From positions 1 to 20,620 of IMG/VR virus record IMGVR_UViG_3300028829_002093: 20,620 nt of DNA. One strand, given 5' to 3'. Below, piece by piece: positions 1 through 6,963 of the stretch; positions within the stretch are counted from its first letter, which is position 1; each line of letters opens with the position of its first letter. Below the pieces are notes generated by a model. It saw nothing but the letters and a program-made list of their open reading frames with translations. It did not search any database and was not told the origin of the DNA. Source of the DNA: a virus. The translations under genes were made by a program, and so were the position numbers.

Positions 1-484
1 CATTGGCATCGAATGCTGATGATATAACTTTGTGTATCACTCCCATCTTGGTGACTTTGGCAGGAGGTGATATAAAAATTGGGATATCAAAAGTCAATGA
101 TGATATATCAATAGCGGATTCTGTACCTTGTGGTATAGATCTTGATGACCATGAGTTAGAAGTAAGTTCTAGCACAGTCAACGATGTCCAATCAATATAG
201 TTGTCAGTGCTCTGTATTTCCAATGATGGATTAAACAATGTTAGTATTTGTTCTAATATTTGTAATTTTTGTGTGGTATTGGTAGTCCATATATCTAATT
301 GTATTTTCAGTAAATATGGCACAGGCATCAAACGTTCTACAGTGAATGCAGTACCTTGTGTTTTTTCAAATGTCTGAGAAGACTCGTCCCATGCACGTTG
401 TCTAAATGTTTTCTTGTCTACAAAGTTTGGTTCTTGCATTCTAGGTCTATCATAGTCTAATGCAGTGATATGAAAAGTCATCAT
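1..484 (-). CDS. 15: gp15 tail sheath stabilizer, C-terminal part (partial)
   Basis: This minus-strand reading frame runs off the left edge, so the 3' end of the gene is missing. It matches the later part of T4-like gp15, the protein that caps the tail tube and sheath and joins the tail to the head. Visible pieces are MMTFHITALDYDRPRMQEP near the start, ERLMPVPYLLKIQLDIWT, QILEQILTLFNPSLEIQ, and IDISSLTFDIPIFISPPAKV. The T4 protein has the corresponding IVEQILPYFQP and a WSLTFEVNGWMYPP segment (from memory). The first ATG of this frame overlaps the stop of the N-terminal fragment (481-672). The two frames are offset by one base, and homologues carry both parts in one chain. I read this as one gene broken by a -1 frameshift, not as two genes. 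No ribosome-binding site is evident for an independent start. Confidence 0.8.
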   Translation of the reverse strand, partial: MMTFHITALDYDRPRMQEPNFVDKKTFRQRAWDESSQTFEKTQGTAFTVERLMPVPYLLKIQLDIWTTNTTQKLQILEQILTLFNPSLEIQSTDNYIDWTSLTVLELTSNSWSSRSIPQGTESAIDISSLTFDIPIFISPPAKVTKMGVIHKVISSAFDAN

Positions 485-672
485 TGGAGAGTTTCAGACA
501 TAATTGCCGCCGCTTGTCTGGATGCATCTCCATAACGCACAGGCACTCTGACTAGTGTTGCGGCACCAGTATCTGATCTACCATATTCAACTTGAAAGTT
601 AGAAAAGATTCTTGTGAACTGCAATAAGAAACGTCTAATTTGATCGTCATAAAAAAATTCTTGTAGTGCCAT
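481..672 (-). CDS. 15: gp15 tail sheath stabilizer, N-terminal fragment (frameshifted)
   Basis: This 63-residue frame carries the N-terminal signature of gp15: FFYDDQIRRFLLQFTRIFSN followed by VRVPVRYGDASRQAA. T4 gp15 has FYNSSFRRYATLMGDLFSN and RVPITYA at the same place (from memory). The ATG overlaps the gp14 stop as TAATG, typical of translational coupling. The frame closes with MSETLQ-stop, far short of the roughly 270 residues of T4 gp15. Moving to the -1 frame immediately before the stop gives an in-register continuation (PMMTFHITALDYD) that homologues contain. One missing base in the GAAAC or CTCC tract near positions 487-498 would explain the break. It could be a sequencing or assembly indel, a real lesion, or, less likely, a programmed shift. 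Confidence 0.8.
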   Translation of the reverse strand: MALQEFFYDDQIRRFLLQFTRIFSNFQVEYGRSDTGAATLVRVPVRYGDASRQAAAIMSETLQ

Positions 673-1838
673 TAGTTGTCCTTCTTAGGTCTGAGTAAAT
701 CAGACAGTGATTGTTTAGATGGAACAGTGCCTCTGTCTTTGGTAGTAACTGTGGCACTATTATTAGCAAAACTAGATCTCAATGTCTTGTTGTCTGAACC
801 AGGTGTTAGTGTGGTTCTTACATTGTCTTCTAATTTGGCCCAACGTGTACCATCATACCTAAACAGTCTGTTTGGATAATAATCTAATCTCAACACATAA
901 TCACCTTTGGCAGGAGATCCTGGAAATGAAGTGCCTGTGGTCACCGGCGCACCATTTGGTGGTACATCATTGCCTGTTAGATATCCAACTACATATCCAT
1001 CTGCTTTAGGCGAAGTACCTGCAACTGTGGTACCATCGTTGGTACCTGAATCAGATGCTTTAGGAACATCATTGTCTGTGGGCAGTACATAAAAACCTGA
1101 ATTGTCATAACCTGACTTAGGAACTTCTGCTTCTGCTTGTTGTAATATTTGATCATTGATTTCTAAATTCTTTTTCTTTTGTGATACGAAGTCTTCAATG
1201 GTGCCTGCTGTAGGATTATCTGGATCCAACGGCTTGTTTAATATATCATTGTATTCTTGTGATGCACTCAATGGCGTCATCTTTACTCGCCATAGATGAG
1301 GCAACCAAGTTTGTGAAAAACCTTCAGATGCAAAAGAGGCATCCTGTATCACATAATATCTTGGCAATGCTTTTGGTCCAGACGTGTCTAAAGGATGATA
1401 ATCTTTTAAGTTTGGAAACTCCACAACATCACCTGACATTAACTTTCTGCCTATAGCATCAACCATGTCGTTGTAATGAAAAGTCACAAACACAGTATCA
1501 CCATTCATGAATAATCCAAACTGTGTTAGATCAAAATCAATATCAGCGGCATTGTACACACCACGCAGTGTGTAAATAGAATCATCATATTCACGATCTC
1601 TGTTTTCTAAAAACAATACATCTTCAATAAACAACGGATTGGATTCATCATATGTGGGTTGTGTGGCATCGCCACCTTCTGAACCTTCTCGTGTGGCAGA
1701 GTCGCCTACTGTTTTTGGTCCAAGATACTTGTGAATGTGTAAATCTAATCCACCTACAGTGTACATTTCTCTGATAGTTCTATCCAGAAACTTGTAATCA
1801 TTGGTCTTATTGGGTCTGTATAAACTGAGTTTAGGCAT
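672..1838 (-). CDS. 14: gp14-like neck protein
   Basis: This 388-residue protein is a T4-like neck (head-tail connector collar) protein. In the phage it would sit below the portal and help join the DNA-filled head to the tail. Diagnostic stretches are LFIEDVLFLENRDREY near residue 70, GLFMNGDTVFVTFHYNDMVD near 108, and RYYVIQDASFASEGFSQTW followed by LPHLWRVK near 160-185. These match the conserved N-terminal domain of gp14 in marine T4-like phages. T4 gp14 is 256 residues; here a low-complexity C-terminal extension adds about 130. Residues about 305-338 (GDYVLRLDYYPNRLFRYDG then TRW) form a small module that also recurs in the sheath protein of this window. The start is supported by an AAGGAA ribosome-binding site and a late promoter box just upstream. 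It is divergent from the gene at 1945 and coupled to gp15 by a TAATG overlap. Confidence 0.85.
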   Translation of the reverse strand: MPKLSLYRPNKTNDYKFLDRTIREMYTVGGLDLHIHKYLGPKTVGDSATREGSEGGDATQPTYDESNPLFIEDVLFLENRDREYDDSIYTLRGVYNAADIDFDLTQFGLFMNGDTVFVTFHYNDMVDAIGRKLMSGDVVEFPNLKDYHPLDTSGPKALPRYYVIQDASFASEGFSQTWLPHLWRVKMTPLSASQEYNDILNKPLDPDNPTAGTIEDFVSQKKKNLEINDQILQQAEAEVPKSGYDNSGFYVLPTDNDVPKASDSGTNDGTTVAGTSPKADGYVVGYLTGNDVPPNGAPVTTGTSFPGSPAKGDYVLRLDYYPNRLFRYDGTRWAKLEDNVRTTLTPGSDNKTLRSSFANNSATVTTKDRGTVPSKQSLSDLLRPKKDN

Positions 1839-1843
1839 TTGTA

Positions 1844-1849
1844 TTCCTT
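1844..1849 (-). promoter_or_regulatory. ribosome-binding site of gp14
   Basis: On the minus strand this reads AAGGAA, 5 nt before the ATG at 1838, which fixes the gp14 start. Confidence 0.6.
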
Positions 1850-1857
1850 GTTTGTAT

Positions 1858-1865
1858 TATTTATC
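1858..1865 (-). promoter_or_regulatory. T4-type late promoter box upstream of gp14
   Basis: The minus strand reads GATAAATA, one base from the T4 late consensus TATAAATA, 19 nt before the gp14 ATG. The same box precedes gp13, gp18, gp19 and the operon at 14053. It should direct late transcription of gp14-gp15 through the phage late sigma factor (gp55 family, not in this window). Confidence 0.65.
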
Positions 1866-1944
1866 TGGTTTTAAATTACCAAAAGATATTATTTTGATAG
1901 TCTTTTTACTAGTAATTTTTAAAATTGTTATATATACTAAAACT

Positions 1945-2982
1945 ATGTTGAAAAAAGTAGAAAAAAATGACAGAGACTATTTGGTTCTTTGGTTGATTAA
2001 AAACTTCTCAGAAGGACTGTCCAAAGAAATGCAACTCATTGACAGCAAGTTACTGCCAAAGAAAGCCTGTGCTTTGGCCAAACAAGCAATAGACGGAAAG
2101 GATATTGATGACAAACAACGACAACAAATTATCAAAGAAGCCGACAGTGCTTACCGTAAAAAAGAAGCCAAACAAATTCTTGAAGAAAAACTTACAGCCT
2201 CTTCAGACACTAAAGCAAAGGCAAAGCCTAAAAAGAATATCCAAGAAATAATGAGACAAAAGGCTTTTGACTGTGAAGCAGAGTTAGAAGAGCAATGGGA
2301 CGACTATCTCAATACAGAAATCAAAGCCACTCAAAAATTTCCTAAGTTTAGAGAGTATATGAAATTGCATTCAGTGTTGCCACAACATGTACCATTGATC
2401 AAAGCCAGTTGGGTAGATCTCAGAGATGAATTGAATGGTGCTATAAACGAAGAATGCGAACAACTAGTAGAAGGTTATTCCATATACACCAAGAACCAAC
2501 TAAAGAACATGACCAAGTACTGTGAGGCGTTATTAGCAGACTGTGATGCATATATTGAATGGAAGAAAGCATCTAAGGCTCCAAGAAAGAAAAAATTAAA
2601 AACACCTGCAGAAATGGTTAAGAAGTTACAGTACTGTGAATCACATGATGAACTAAAATTAAAATCTGTGGATCCTGCAGATATTATCAGAGCCACACAA
2701 GTTTGGGTATACAACATTAAAAATCGTAAATTACAATATTACGTGGCAGATGATGGAGGCTTTGTGGTTAAAGGCACAACATTATCTGGATTTAATACAG
2801 TACAAAGTCAGCAAAAGACTCTACGTAAACCAGCAGACACTTTGAAAAAGATCAAAGTAGCATCCAAAGACAATGCCAAAATGGCATTTGACTTATTAAA
2901 GACCACTGGAATAGCATGTAAACATTATAAACATGTAAACTTACTTACACCTTTTACACTATTACGATACGATTTGGACTGA
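1945..2982 (+). CDS. conserved phage protein of unknown function
   Basis: This 345-residue protein is lysine- and glutamate-rich and probably soluble. I do not know its function. It starts MLKKVEKNDRDYLVLWLIKN and has a long helical, charged middle. Its C-terminal domain holds TQVWVYNIKNRKLQYYVADD followed by VVKGTTLSGFN and QQKTLRKPADTL. I recall proteins with this WVYNxKxRKL...VKGTTxxGF...QKTLRKP pattern as conserved hypotheticals in T4-like cyanophages. The frame is open further upstream to 1801, but that stretch overlaps the divergent gp14 gene and its promoter and would encode an unlikely hydrophobic leader, so I chose the ATG at 1945. No Shine-Dalgarno sequence precedes it. A TATACT hexamer (1933-1938) lies 6 nt before the ATG and could be the -10 element of a nearly leaderless transcript, but the matching -35 is poor. 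Confidence 0.75.
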   Translation: MLKKVEKNDRDYLVLWLIKNFSEGLSKEMQLIDSKLLPKKACALAKQAIDGKDIDDKQRQQIIKEADSAYRKKEAKQILEEKLTASSDTKAKAKPKKNIQEIMRQKAFDCEAELEEQWDDYLNTEIKATQKFPKFREYMKLHSVLPQHVPLIKASWVDLRDELNGAINEECEQLVEGYSIYTKNQLKNMTKYCEALLADCDAYIEWKKASKAPRKKKLKTPAEMVKKLQYCESHDELKLKSVDPADIIRATQVWVYNIKNRKLQYYVADDGGFVVKGTTLSGFNTVQSQQKTLRKPADTLKKIKVASKDNAKMAFDLLKTTGIACKHYKHVNLLTPFTLLRYDLD

Positions 2983-2988
2983 TTTAGA

Positions 2989-3017
2989 TTGATTTTGTAA
3001 ACAAATTGTCATATATA
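2989..3017 (+). promoter_or_regulatory. possible sigma70 promoter for the small exported proteins
   Basis: TTGATT at 2989-2994 and TATATA at 3012-3017 are separated by 17 bases, about 35 nt before the ATG at 3053. The region is very AT-rich, so chance matches are common. Confidence 0.3.
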
Positions 3018-3052
3018 TTAGTATATAAGCAATTATATTTTAAAGGGAAATC

Positions 3053-3238
3053 ATGAAACTATTAATCACAACTATTGTATTCATTTGCATGTTCAGTCTA
3101 GCATTGGCACAATTACCTAATCCAGGTAGCAACACAGAGTCAACTCGCACTATAATAACTGCTGAAGATGGTCTAAGAGTATCTATCTTAGAACGTGGCA
3201 AAGCCATGAGGTCATGGGACAAAAAGAAGGATTATTAG
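3053..3238 (+). CDS. small exported protein A (unknown function)
   Basis: This 61-residue protein has a textbook signal peptide: MK, a hydrophobic core (LLITTIVFICMFSLALA), then an AxA-type cleavage site predicted after residue 19, leaving a mature peptide of about 42 residues starting QLPNPGSN. The mature part is polar and ends in a basic run (RSWDKKKDY). It should be secreted to the periplasm of the infected cell. The ATG is preceded by AAAGGGAAATC, a good ribosome-binding site. The next gene, 3265-3507, shares the leader start (MKL, then TTIV), the proline motif after the signal (QLPNP versus ELPKP) and the GGAAATC ribosome-binding sequence, so the two look like diverged duplicates. Exported phage proteins of this size are often superinfection-exclusion or envelope-modifying factors, but nothing here proves that. 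I recognise no family. Confidence 0.7.
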   Translation: MKLLITTIVFICMFSLALAQLPNPGSNTESTRTIITAEDGLRVSILERGKAMRSWDKKKDY

Positions 3239-3264
3239 TTTTTAATTAAATCATAAAGGAAATC

Positions 3265-3507
3265 ATGAAACTAATACTAACAACTATCGTATCTTTCTTA
3301 TTCATATCTGCATCCATAGGGTGCGAACTTCCAAAGCCAACCAAAGCATGGTTAGGCAATTCAAAATTCTCCAGAAATGTTGAACAAGGAAAATGTGCAT
3401 TGGACTTTGCACTACAAGATCTTTCAATCAATGAAAGAAAAGTTATTGCTAATTTAATAGCAAACTCATACAAATTTGAAACCAATACAGCAATACCAAG
3501 TTTCTAA
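3265..3507 (+). CDS. small exported protein B, possible lipoprotein
   Basis: This 80-residue protein begins MKLILTTIVSFLFISASIGC, a signal peptide with a Cys at position 20. Cleavage could occur before this Cys; SIGC is an imperfect lipobox, so a lipoprotein is possible but plain signal peptidase I processing is equally plausible. The mature part starts with ELPKP, has one more Cys at residue 44 (a disulfide partner if C20 is not lipidated), and a charged helical region (LSINERKVIANLIAN). The ATG follows AAAGGAAATC. It lies 26 bases after gene A and resembles it in leader and first mature residues. It is probably a paired partner in the envelope. Function unknown. Confidence 0.7.
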   Translation: MKLILTTIVSFLFISASIGCELPKPTKAWLGNSKFSRNVEQGKCALDFALQDLSINERKVIANLIANSYKFETNTAIPSF

Positions 3508-3529
3508 ATTTATATCTGTTCCTGATGTT

Positions 3530-3537
3530 GATAAATA
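3530..3537 (+). promoter_or_regulatory. T4-type late promoter box upstream of gp13
   Basis: GATAAATA lies 21 nt before the gp13 ATG, with a GGAGACAGGT ribosome-binding region between them. Same box and similar spacing as the other late operons here. Confidence 0.65.
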
Positions 3538-3558
3538 CTTGCAACATCGGAGACAGGT

Positions 3559-4314
3559 ATGGCTACATTAGTAGAACTTAAACAAGATTTATTCACATAC
3601 GTTGAAAAACGATTAGGCGGTGGCATCATTGATGTTGAACTAGATCCTGATCATTATGAAGTGGCGTATGACAGAGCAGTAGGAGTTTATAGACAACGAG
3701 CACAAAATGCCTATGAAGAATCTTATGCAGTAATAGAACTTCAGGAAAATGTAAACACATATACCTTGCCCACAGAAGTAGATTCAGTGAGACAAGTGTT
3801 CAGAAGAACTATGGGTGATGCTACAGGCCCTCACTCCTCATCTTTTGATCCGTTTTCATCTGCATCATTGAATGTGTATTTGTTGAACTATTCATACGCA
3901 GGTGGATTAGCCACATATGAAATGTTCACACAATATGTTGAAATGGCCGGACGTATGTTTGGTGCATTTATGAACTATACATTTAATCCTGTGAGCAAAG
4001 TAATATCATTGGTGCGTGATCCAAAATCATCAGGAGAACAAGTGTTGTTATGGACATACAATCAAAAACCAGAAGTTTCGTTGTTGTCACACAATCCAAT
4101 TAAACAATGGATTAGAGATTATACCTATGCAGGATCCAAAATGATCATTGGTGAAGCCAGAGAAAAGTTTGCCAGTATTGCTGGACCACAAGGTGGTACT
4201 GCATTAAACGGTTCAAGTTTAAAACAAGAAGCACAAGCAGAAATGGACAGGCTCATAGATGAACTGGCCACATACACTGATCATTCACAACCACTTACTT
4301 GGGTTATTGGTTAA
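3559..4314 (+). CDS. 13: gp13-like neck protein
   Basis: This 251-residue protein is the T4-like gp13 neck protein, which together with gp14 completes the head after DNA packaging and makes it competent for tail joining. T4 gp13 is 309 residues; marine relatives are shorter, near this length. Recognisable features are the N-terminal helix LVELKQDLFTYVEKRLGGG, the segment IDVELDPDHYEVAYDRAVGV, ENVNTYTLPTEVDSVRQVFR around residues 65-85, and the C-terminal RDYTYAGSKMIIGEAREKFA. These are typical of marine gp13. It has its own late promoter box and a strong ribosome-binding site, and is separated from gp14 by early-type genes on the other strand arrangement. Its stop overlaps the next ATG as TAATG. 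Confidence 0.85.
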   Translation: MATLVELKQDLFTYVEKRLGGGIIDVELDPDHYEVAYDRAVGVYRQRAQNAYEESYAVIELQENVNTYTLPTEVDSVRQVFRRTMGDATGPHSSSFDPFSSASLNVYLLNYSYAGGLATYEMFTQYVEMAGRMFGAFMNYTFNPVSKVISLVRDPKSSGEQVLLWTYNQKPEVSLLSHNPIKQWIRDYTYAGSKMIIGEAREKFASIAGPQGGTALNGSSLKQEAQAEMDRLIDELATYTDHSQPLTWVIG

Positions 4315-4694
4315 TGAAAATATCTGAAATCACAGAAGGCACAGTGTTTGCTCGTTCTGGTAAAGGCAATGTTACCATGAAGTATCGTTGCGATACAGGA
4401 CCAAGAAAAGGCAGAGTAGTTGCCAAACCAGCAGATTGTGGTGCGGCAGTAGATGTTGCCAAACGTGCTCAGATGAAAAAGACCAGAGCAAGAACCAAAG
4501 TTAGAGCGGCACGTAAAGCCAAAAAAACTAAAAAGGTCAATGTAGCATCAAGAATAATGAAAGCACTAAACTCTTTTAGAAGATCTGATTTAGCCAAAAG
4601 ATCATCAGCAACTAGACGTAAGCCAACACAAGCAATGCCTAAACGAGCACAATATCCTACTCGTCCAAAATACAAGAAAAAATCATTCAAATAA
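4314..4694 (+). CDS. very basic phage protein, putative capsid-internal or DNA-binding
   Basis: This 126-residue protein is strongly basic: after residue 45 it is mostly Lys, Arg and Ala, ending RPKYKKKSFK. The start MKISEITEG is chosen because the ATG overlaps the gp13 stop (TAATG). The N-terminal leader ending I-T-E before Gly resembles T4 prohead-protease (gp21) cleavage sites, which follow a hydrophobic-x-Glu pattern. A conserved patch, MKYRCDTGPRKGRVVAKPAD followed by C, around residues 23-43, is one I recall in many marine phage proteins of unknown function. Coupling to gp13 and the charge suggest a virion protein that binds packaged DNA or a condensing factor. This is inference; no enzyme motif is present. 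Confidence 0.65.
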   Translation: MKISEITEGTVFARSGKGNVTMKYRCDTGPRKGRVVAKPADCGAAVDVAKRAQMKKTRARTKVRAARKAKKTKKVNVASRIMKALNSFRRSDLAKRSSATRRKPTQAMPKRAQYPTRPKYKKKSFK

Positions 4695-4695
4695 T

Positions 4696-4724
4696 TTGAC
4701 ATCTTCAACTGTACTTGCTATATT
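4696..4724 (+). promoter_or_regulatory. near-consensus sigma70 (early) promoter
   Basis: TTGACA at 4696-4701, exactly 17 bases, then TATATT at 4719-4724. The -35 is perfect and the -10 matches five of six. It would be used by unmodified host RNA polymerase early in infection. The predicted transcription start falls at or next to the first ATG (4731). Confidence 0.7.
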
Positions 4725-4730
4725 AAGAGC

Positions 4731-5258
4731 ATGGACATAATGATTGACATAGAGTGCCTGGGGGTAGATCCAAGTGCAACCATATTAACTATTGCGGCCC
4801 AACAGTTTAATCCGTTTGGTCGAGGTTGTGATAATGAGAGATCCTTATACAAGAGACTCACCGTAGAAAGTCAATCAAACCGATCAATAGACGAAGGCAC
4901 TATAAAATGGTGGAGTCAACAACCTGCAAAAGCCAGAGAAGAAGCATTAGGGGAAGGTTCTTGGCGGGTTGACATTAAAGACGCATTAGAAGATCTAGCA
5001 AAAATGATCTTCCATGCGGATCGTCTTTGGGCCAATGGTCCTGCCTATGATATGACCATACTCGAACACGCCTACAAACAGTCTGCTATGACCTTGCCTT
5101 GGCGTTTTTACAGAGTTAGAGATTGCAGGACAGTATATAGCCTTTGGCCCGACCTTCCCCAACCACCCACTACACATCATGCACTGGAAGACTGTGCAAG
5201 ACAGATCAACATGTTACAAGACACACTCAGACATCTAAACGTAAGGAAACTTAAATGA
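4731..5258 (+). CDS. dexA: DexA-like 3'-5' exonuclease (DEDDh family)
   Basis: This 175-residue protein looks like a DnaQ-fold 3'-5' exonuclease related to T4 DexA and to the Rv2179c-type exoribonucleases. Motif I is MIDIECLG with D6 and E8, comparable to IIDFETMG in T4 DexA. TIKWWSQQ near residue 57 matches TIEWWKNQ in DexA. Motif II contains D107 (WANGPAYDMTIL), and motif III is HHALEDCARQ, giving H149 and D154, the DEDDh arrangement. All four metal ligands and the His are present, so it should be active, degrading single-stranded DNA or RNA ends. DexA in T4 is 227 residues. A second in-frame ATG at 4740 is also possible as the start, because the sigma70 promoter upstream would begin transcription at about 4731. 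It overlaps the kinase gene by ATGA, forming a two-gene early cassette. Confidence 0.8.
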   Translation: MDIMIDIECLGVDPSATILTIAAQQFNPFGRGCDNERSLYKRLTVESQSNRSIDEGTIKWWSQQPAKAREEALGEGSWRVDIKDALEDLAKMIFHADRLWANGPAYDMTILEHAYKQSAMTLPWRFYRVRDCRTVYSLWPDLPQPPTTHHALEDCARQINMLQDTLRHLNVRKLK

Positions 5259-5890
5259 TTATAGGACTATCAGGCACTATCAGTTGCGGTAAAGACACAG
5301 TAGCAGATTACTTGGTTAACATCCACGGATTCAAAAGAGAATCATTTGCTAACTCTTTAAAAGAAGCCGTAGGTGTGATATTTGGTTGGGAATATGCATT
5401 ATTAGAAGGCCGTTCTAAAGAATCCAGAGTTTGGCGTGAGCAAGTAGACCCATGGTGGTCCAAAAGATTAAACATGCCTGAACTAACACCAAGATGGGTG
5501 TTACAGTACATGGGCACAGAAGTTATTAGACAAGGGTTTCATGATGATATGTGGATAGCATCACTGGAAAACAGACTGCGCCAAAGAACAGATGATGTAG
5601 TGATATCCGATGTAAGATTTGTAAATGAAATAAAAATGCTGAGATCATTGGGTGCAGAATGTATTGAAGTTAAACGAGGTCAACAACCTGACTATTATGA
5701 AATAGCACGTTTGGCCAATGCAGGTGATGATCATGCAAAACAAAAACTTGCAGACATGAACATACATAAATCAGAAACTAATTGGATTGGTTCTGACTTT
5801 GATCATGTGTTGGAAAACAACGGATCATTTGATGATCTATATGCTAACATTGACCAAACTTTTCAACTAGAATCTGATTCAGTTGTCTAG
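5255..5890 (+). CDS. 1: deoxynucleoside monophosphate kinase (T4 gp1 family)
   Basis: This 211-residue enzyme phosphorylates dNMPs to dNDPs with ATP, feeding phage DNA synthesis. The P-loop is GLSGTISCGKDTVADYL (residues 4-20), with the GKDT ending that T4 gp1 also has (SGKDTTADF). Further family features are LQYMGTEVIRQGFHDDMWIA around residues 84-103 and DDVVISDVRFVNEIKML at about 112-128, the conserved ISDVRFxNE segment. T4 gp1 is 241 residues, so this is slightly short but complete. The ATG overlaps the exonuclease stop (ATGA), so the two genes are translated together. The last 47 bases overlap the 3' end of the convergent gene at 5844-6959, and I see no clear terminator between them. Confidence 0.85.
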   Translation: MIIGLSGTISCGKDTVADYLVNIHGFKRESFANSLKEAVGVIFGWEYALLEGRSKESRVWREQVDPWWSKRLNMPELTPRWVLQYMGTEVIRQGFHDDMWIASLENRLRQRTDDVVISDVRFVNEIKMLRSLGAECIEVKRGQQPDYYEIARLANAGDDHAKQKLADMNIHKSETNWIGSDFDHVLENNGSFDDLYANIDQTFQLESDSVV

Positions 5891-6959
5891 TAGATAGTTG
5901 AGAAAAGTTGTTACTTAAAAAATTTTGATAGTTTTTTAAAGCATAGTCTTTAGTATCAATATTATTGATGTTTTTTGACAACCAATCAATAGCAATTACC
6001 ATATGATCTAATCTTTCTACATGATTGCCTATTGTGTCAAACACTTTAAGATCATTGGGCAACAAATTCCAAGCAGTATAAAATCCAAGTTTGTTGTACA
6101 ATTTATTAGTGTTACGTCCTGCTATTGGAAAAGGTATAGTATAATACAAAAAACATTTTATAATTTTTTCATTAACTGATATTTCATCATTACACCAAGT
6201 TGTTTCAGGAAATATTAAAACTTTTTTGTTTTTAATAGCATCATGCATATGGTGTATAATAAAATTACTTCCAAATTTTTTCTGATTTCCTAATGACACA
6301 ACTATTGCTTCTGCGTAACAAGAAGGCTTGCAATCATACATATTATTCACCGTGTCACGGAATTGTTGATCTTCTGCTGATTCTATACTAGCATCATTAA
6401 GTTTAAATACTGGTTGTCCATCAAATAACTTACTATTATTCACTGGTATGTGTGGACATTTTTCTTCAATTAATGATTTGATATATTGTCTGTTTGCACG
6501 ATTTTGCCCATTAAGAAATGCAATGCCTTGTACATTAGTAGATCTCTCGTCATAATATTGAGGATAAAATGGTCTTAGAAAAAAATCTCTCATATATTGC
6601 ATACATTTTTTAAAAGGAATAATTTTATTAGCATGTGGATAATTAGCATGTACTACAGAATTTGCTACGTAATACACACGCGGGTCATTGACATACTTTA
6701 ATTCTGCAGGTGTTAATACTTGACTGATTGGTTCAGATTGGTTATCAAATAAAACTAACTGAAAACGGTCACTAACTGGTATTTGACTGTTATAAGAAAT
6801 TAGTACGTTATTTGCTCCTGGAATAGCCTCTTTGGTTACAACCCATTCAATATCAGACTGATATTGATTGTGTGCATTAACATGCTGTCGATAGGCGTAT
6901 AGGTAATCTAAATAATCAGGAAATTCACGTAGATTTTGTAACACAATATTAAGTTTCAT
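5844..6959 (-). CDS. putative glycosyltransferase-like phage protein
   Basis: This 371-residue protein lies on the minus strand between plus-strand operons. I chose the ATG at 6959 (MKLNIVLQNLREF), because the longer frame to 7019 would overlap the HNH gene and homologous phage proteins begin near a beta-strand. The C-terminal part, KVLIFPETTWCNDEISVNEK, then IIKCFLYYTIPFPIAGR, KLYNKLGFYTAWNLLPN and RLDHMVIAIDWL, resembles a pattern I know from marine phage glycosyltransferase-like proteins and GT10-like domains: a Pro-Glu loop, an E/K-containing helix, a P-x-I-x-GR/GP strand, then LxxLGFxT and a C-terminal helix. The N-terminal half (VVTKEAIPGANNVLISYNSQ) is less diagnostic. The likely role is sugar transfer to virion or host envelope, but the donor and target are unknown. 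The ATG follows the HNH stop by 4 bases. Confidence 0.5.
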   Translation of the reverse strand: MKLNIVLQNLREFPDYLDYLYAYRQHVNAHNQYQSDIEWVVTKEAIPGANNVLISYNSQIPVSDRFQLVLFDNQSEPISQVLTPAELKYVNDPRVYYVANSVVHANYPHANKIIPFKKCMQYMRDFFLRPFYPQYYDERSTNVQGIAFLNGQNRANRQYIKSLIEEKCPHIPVNNSKLFDGQPVFKLNDASIESAEDQQFRDTVNNMYDCKPSCYAEAIVVSLGNQKKFGSNFIIHHMHDAIKNKKVLIFPETTWCNDEISVNEKIIKCFLYYTIPFPIAGRNTNKLYNKLGFYTAWNLLPNDLKVFDTIGNHVERLDHMVIAIDWLSKNINNIDTKDYALKNYQNFLSNNFSQLSTRQLNQILVEKFGQC

Positions 6960-6963
6960 ATAT

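Noticed and set aside
3-200. Short plus-strand frame of 65 residues at the left edge
   Set aside because: It is antisense to gp15 and lacks a ribosome-binding site or recognisable motif.
1801-1944. Upstream extension of the gene starting at 1945
   Set aside because: It would overlap the divergent gp14 start and its promoter and encode a hydrophobic leader with no support.
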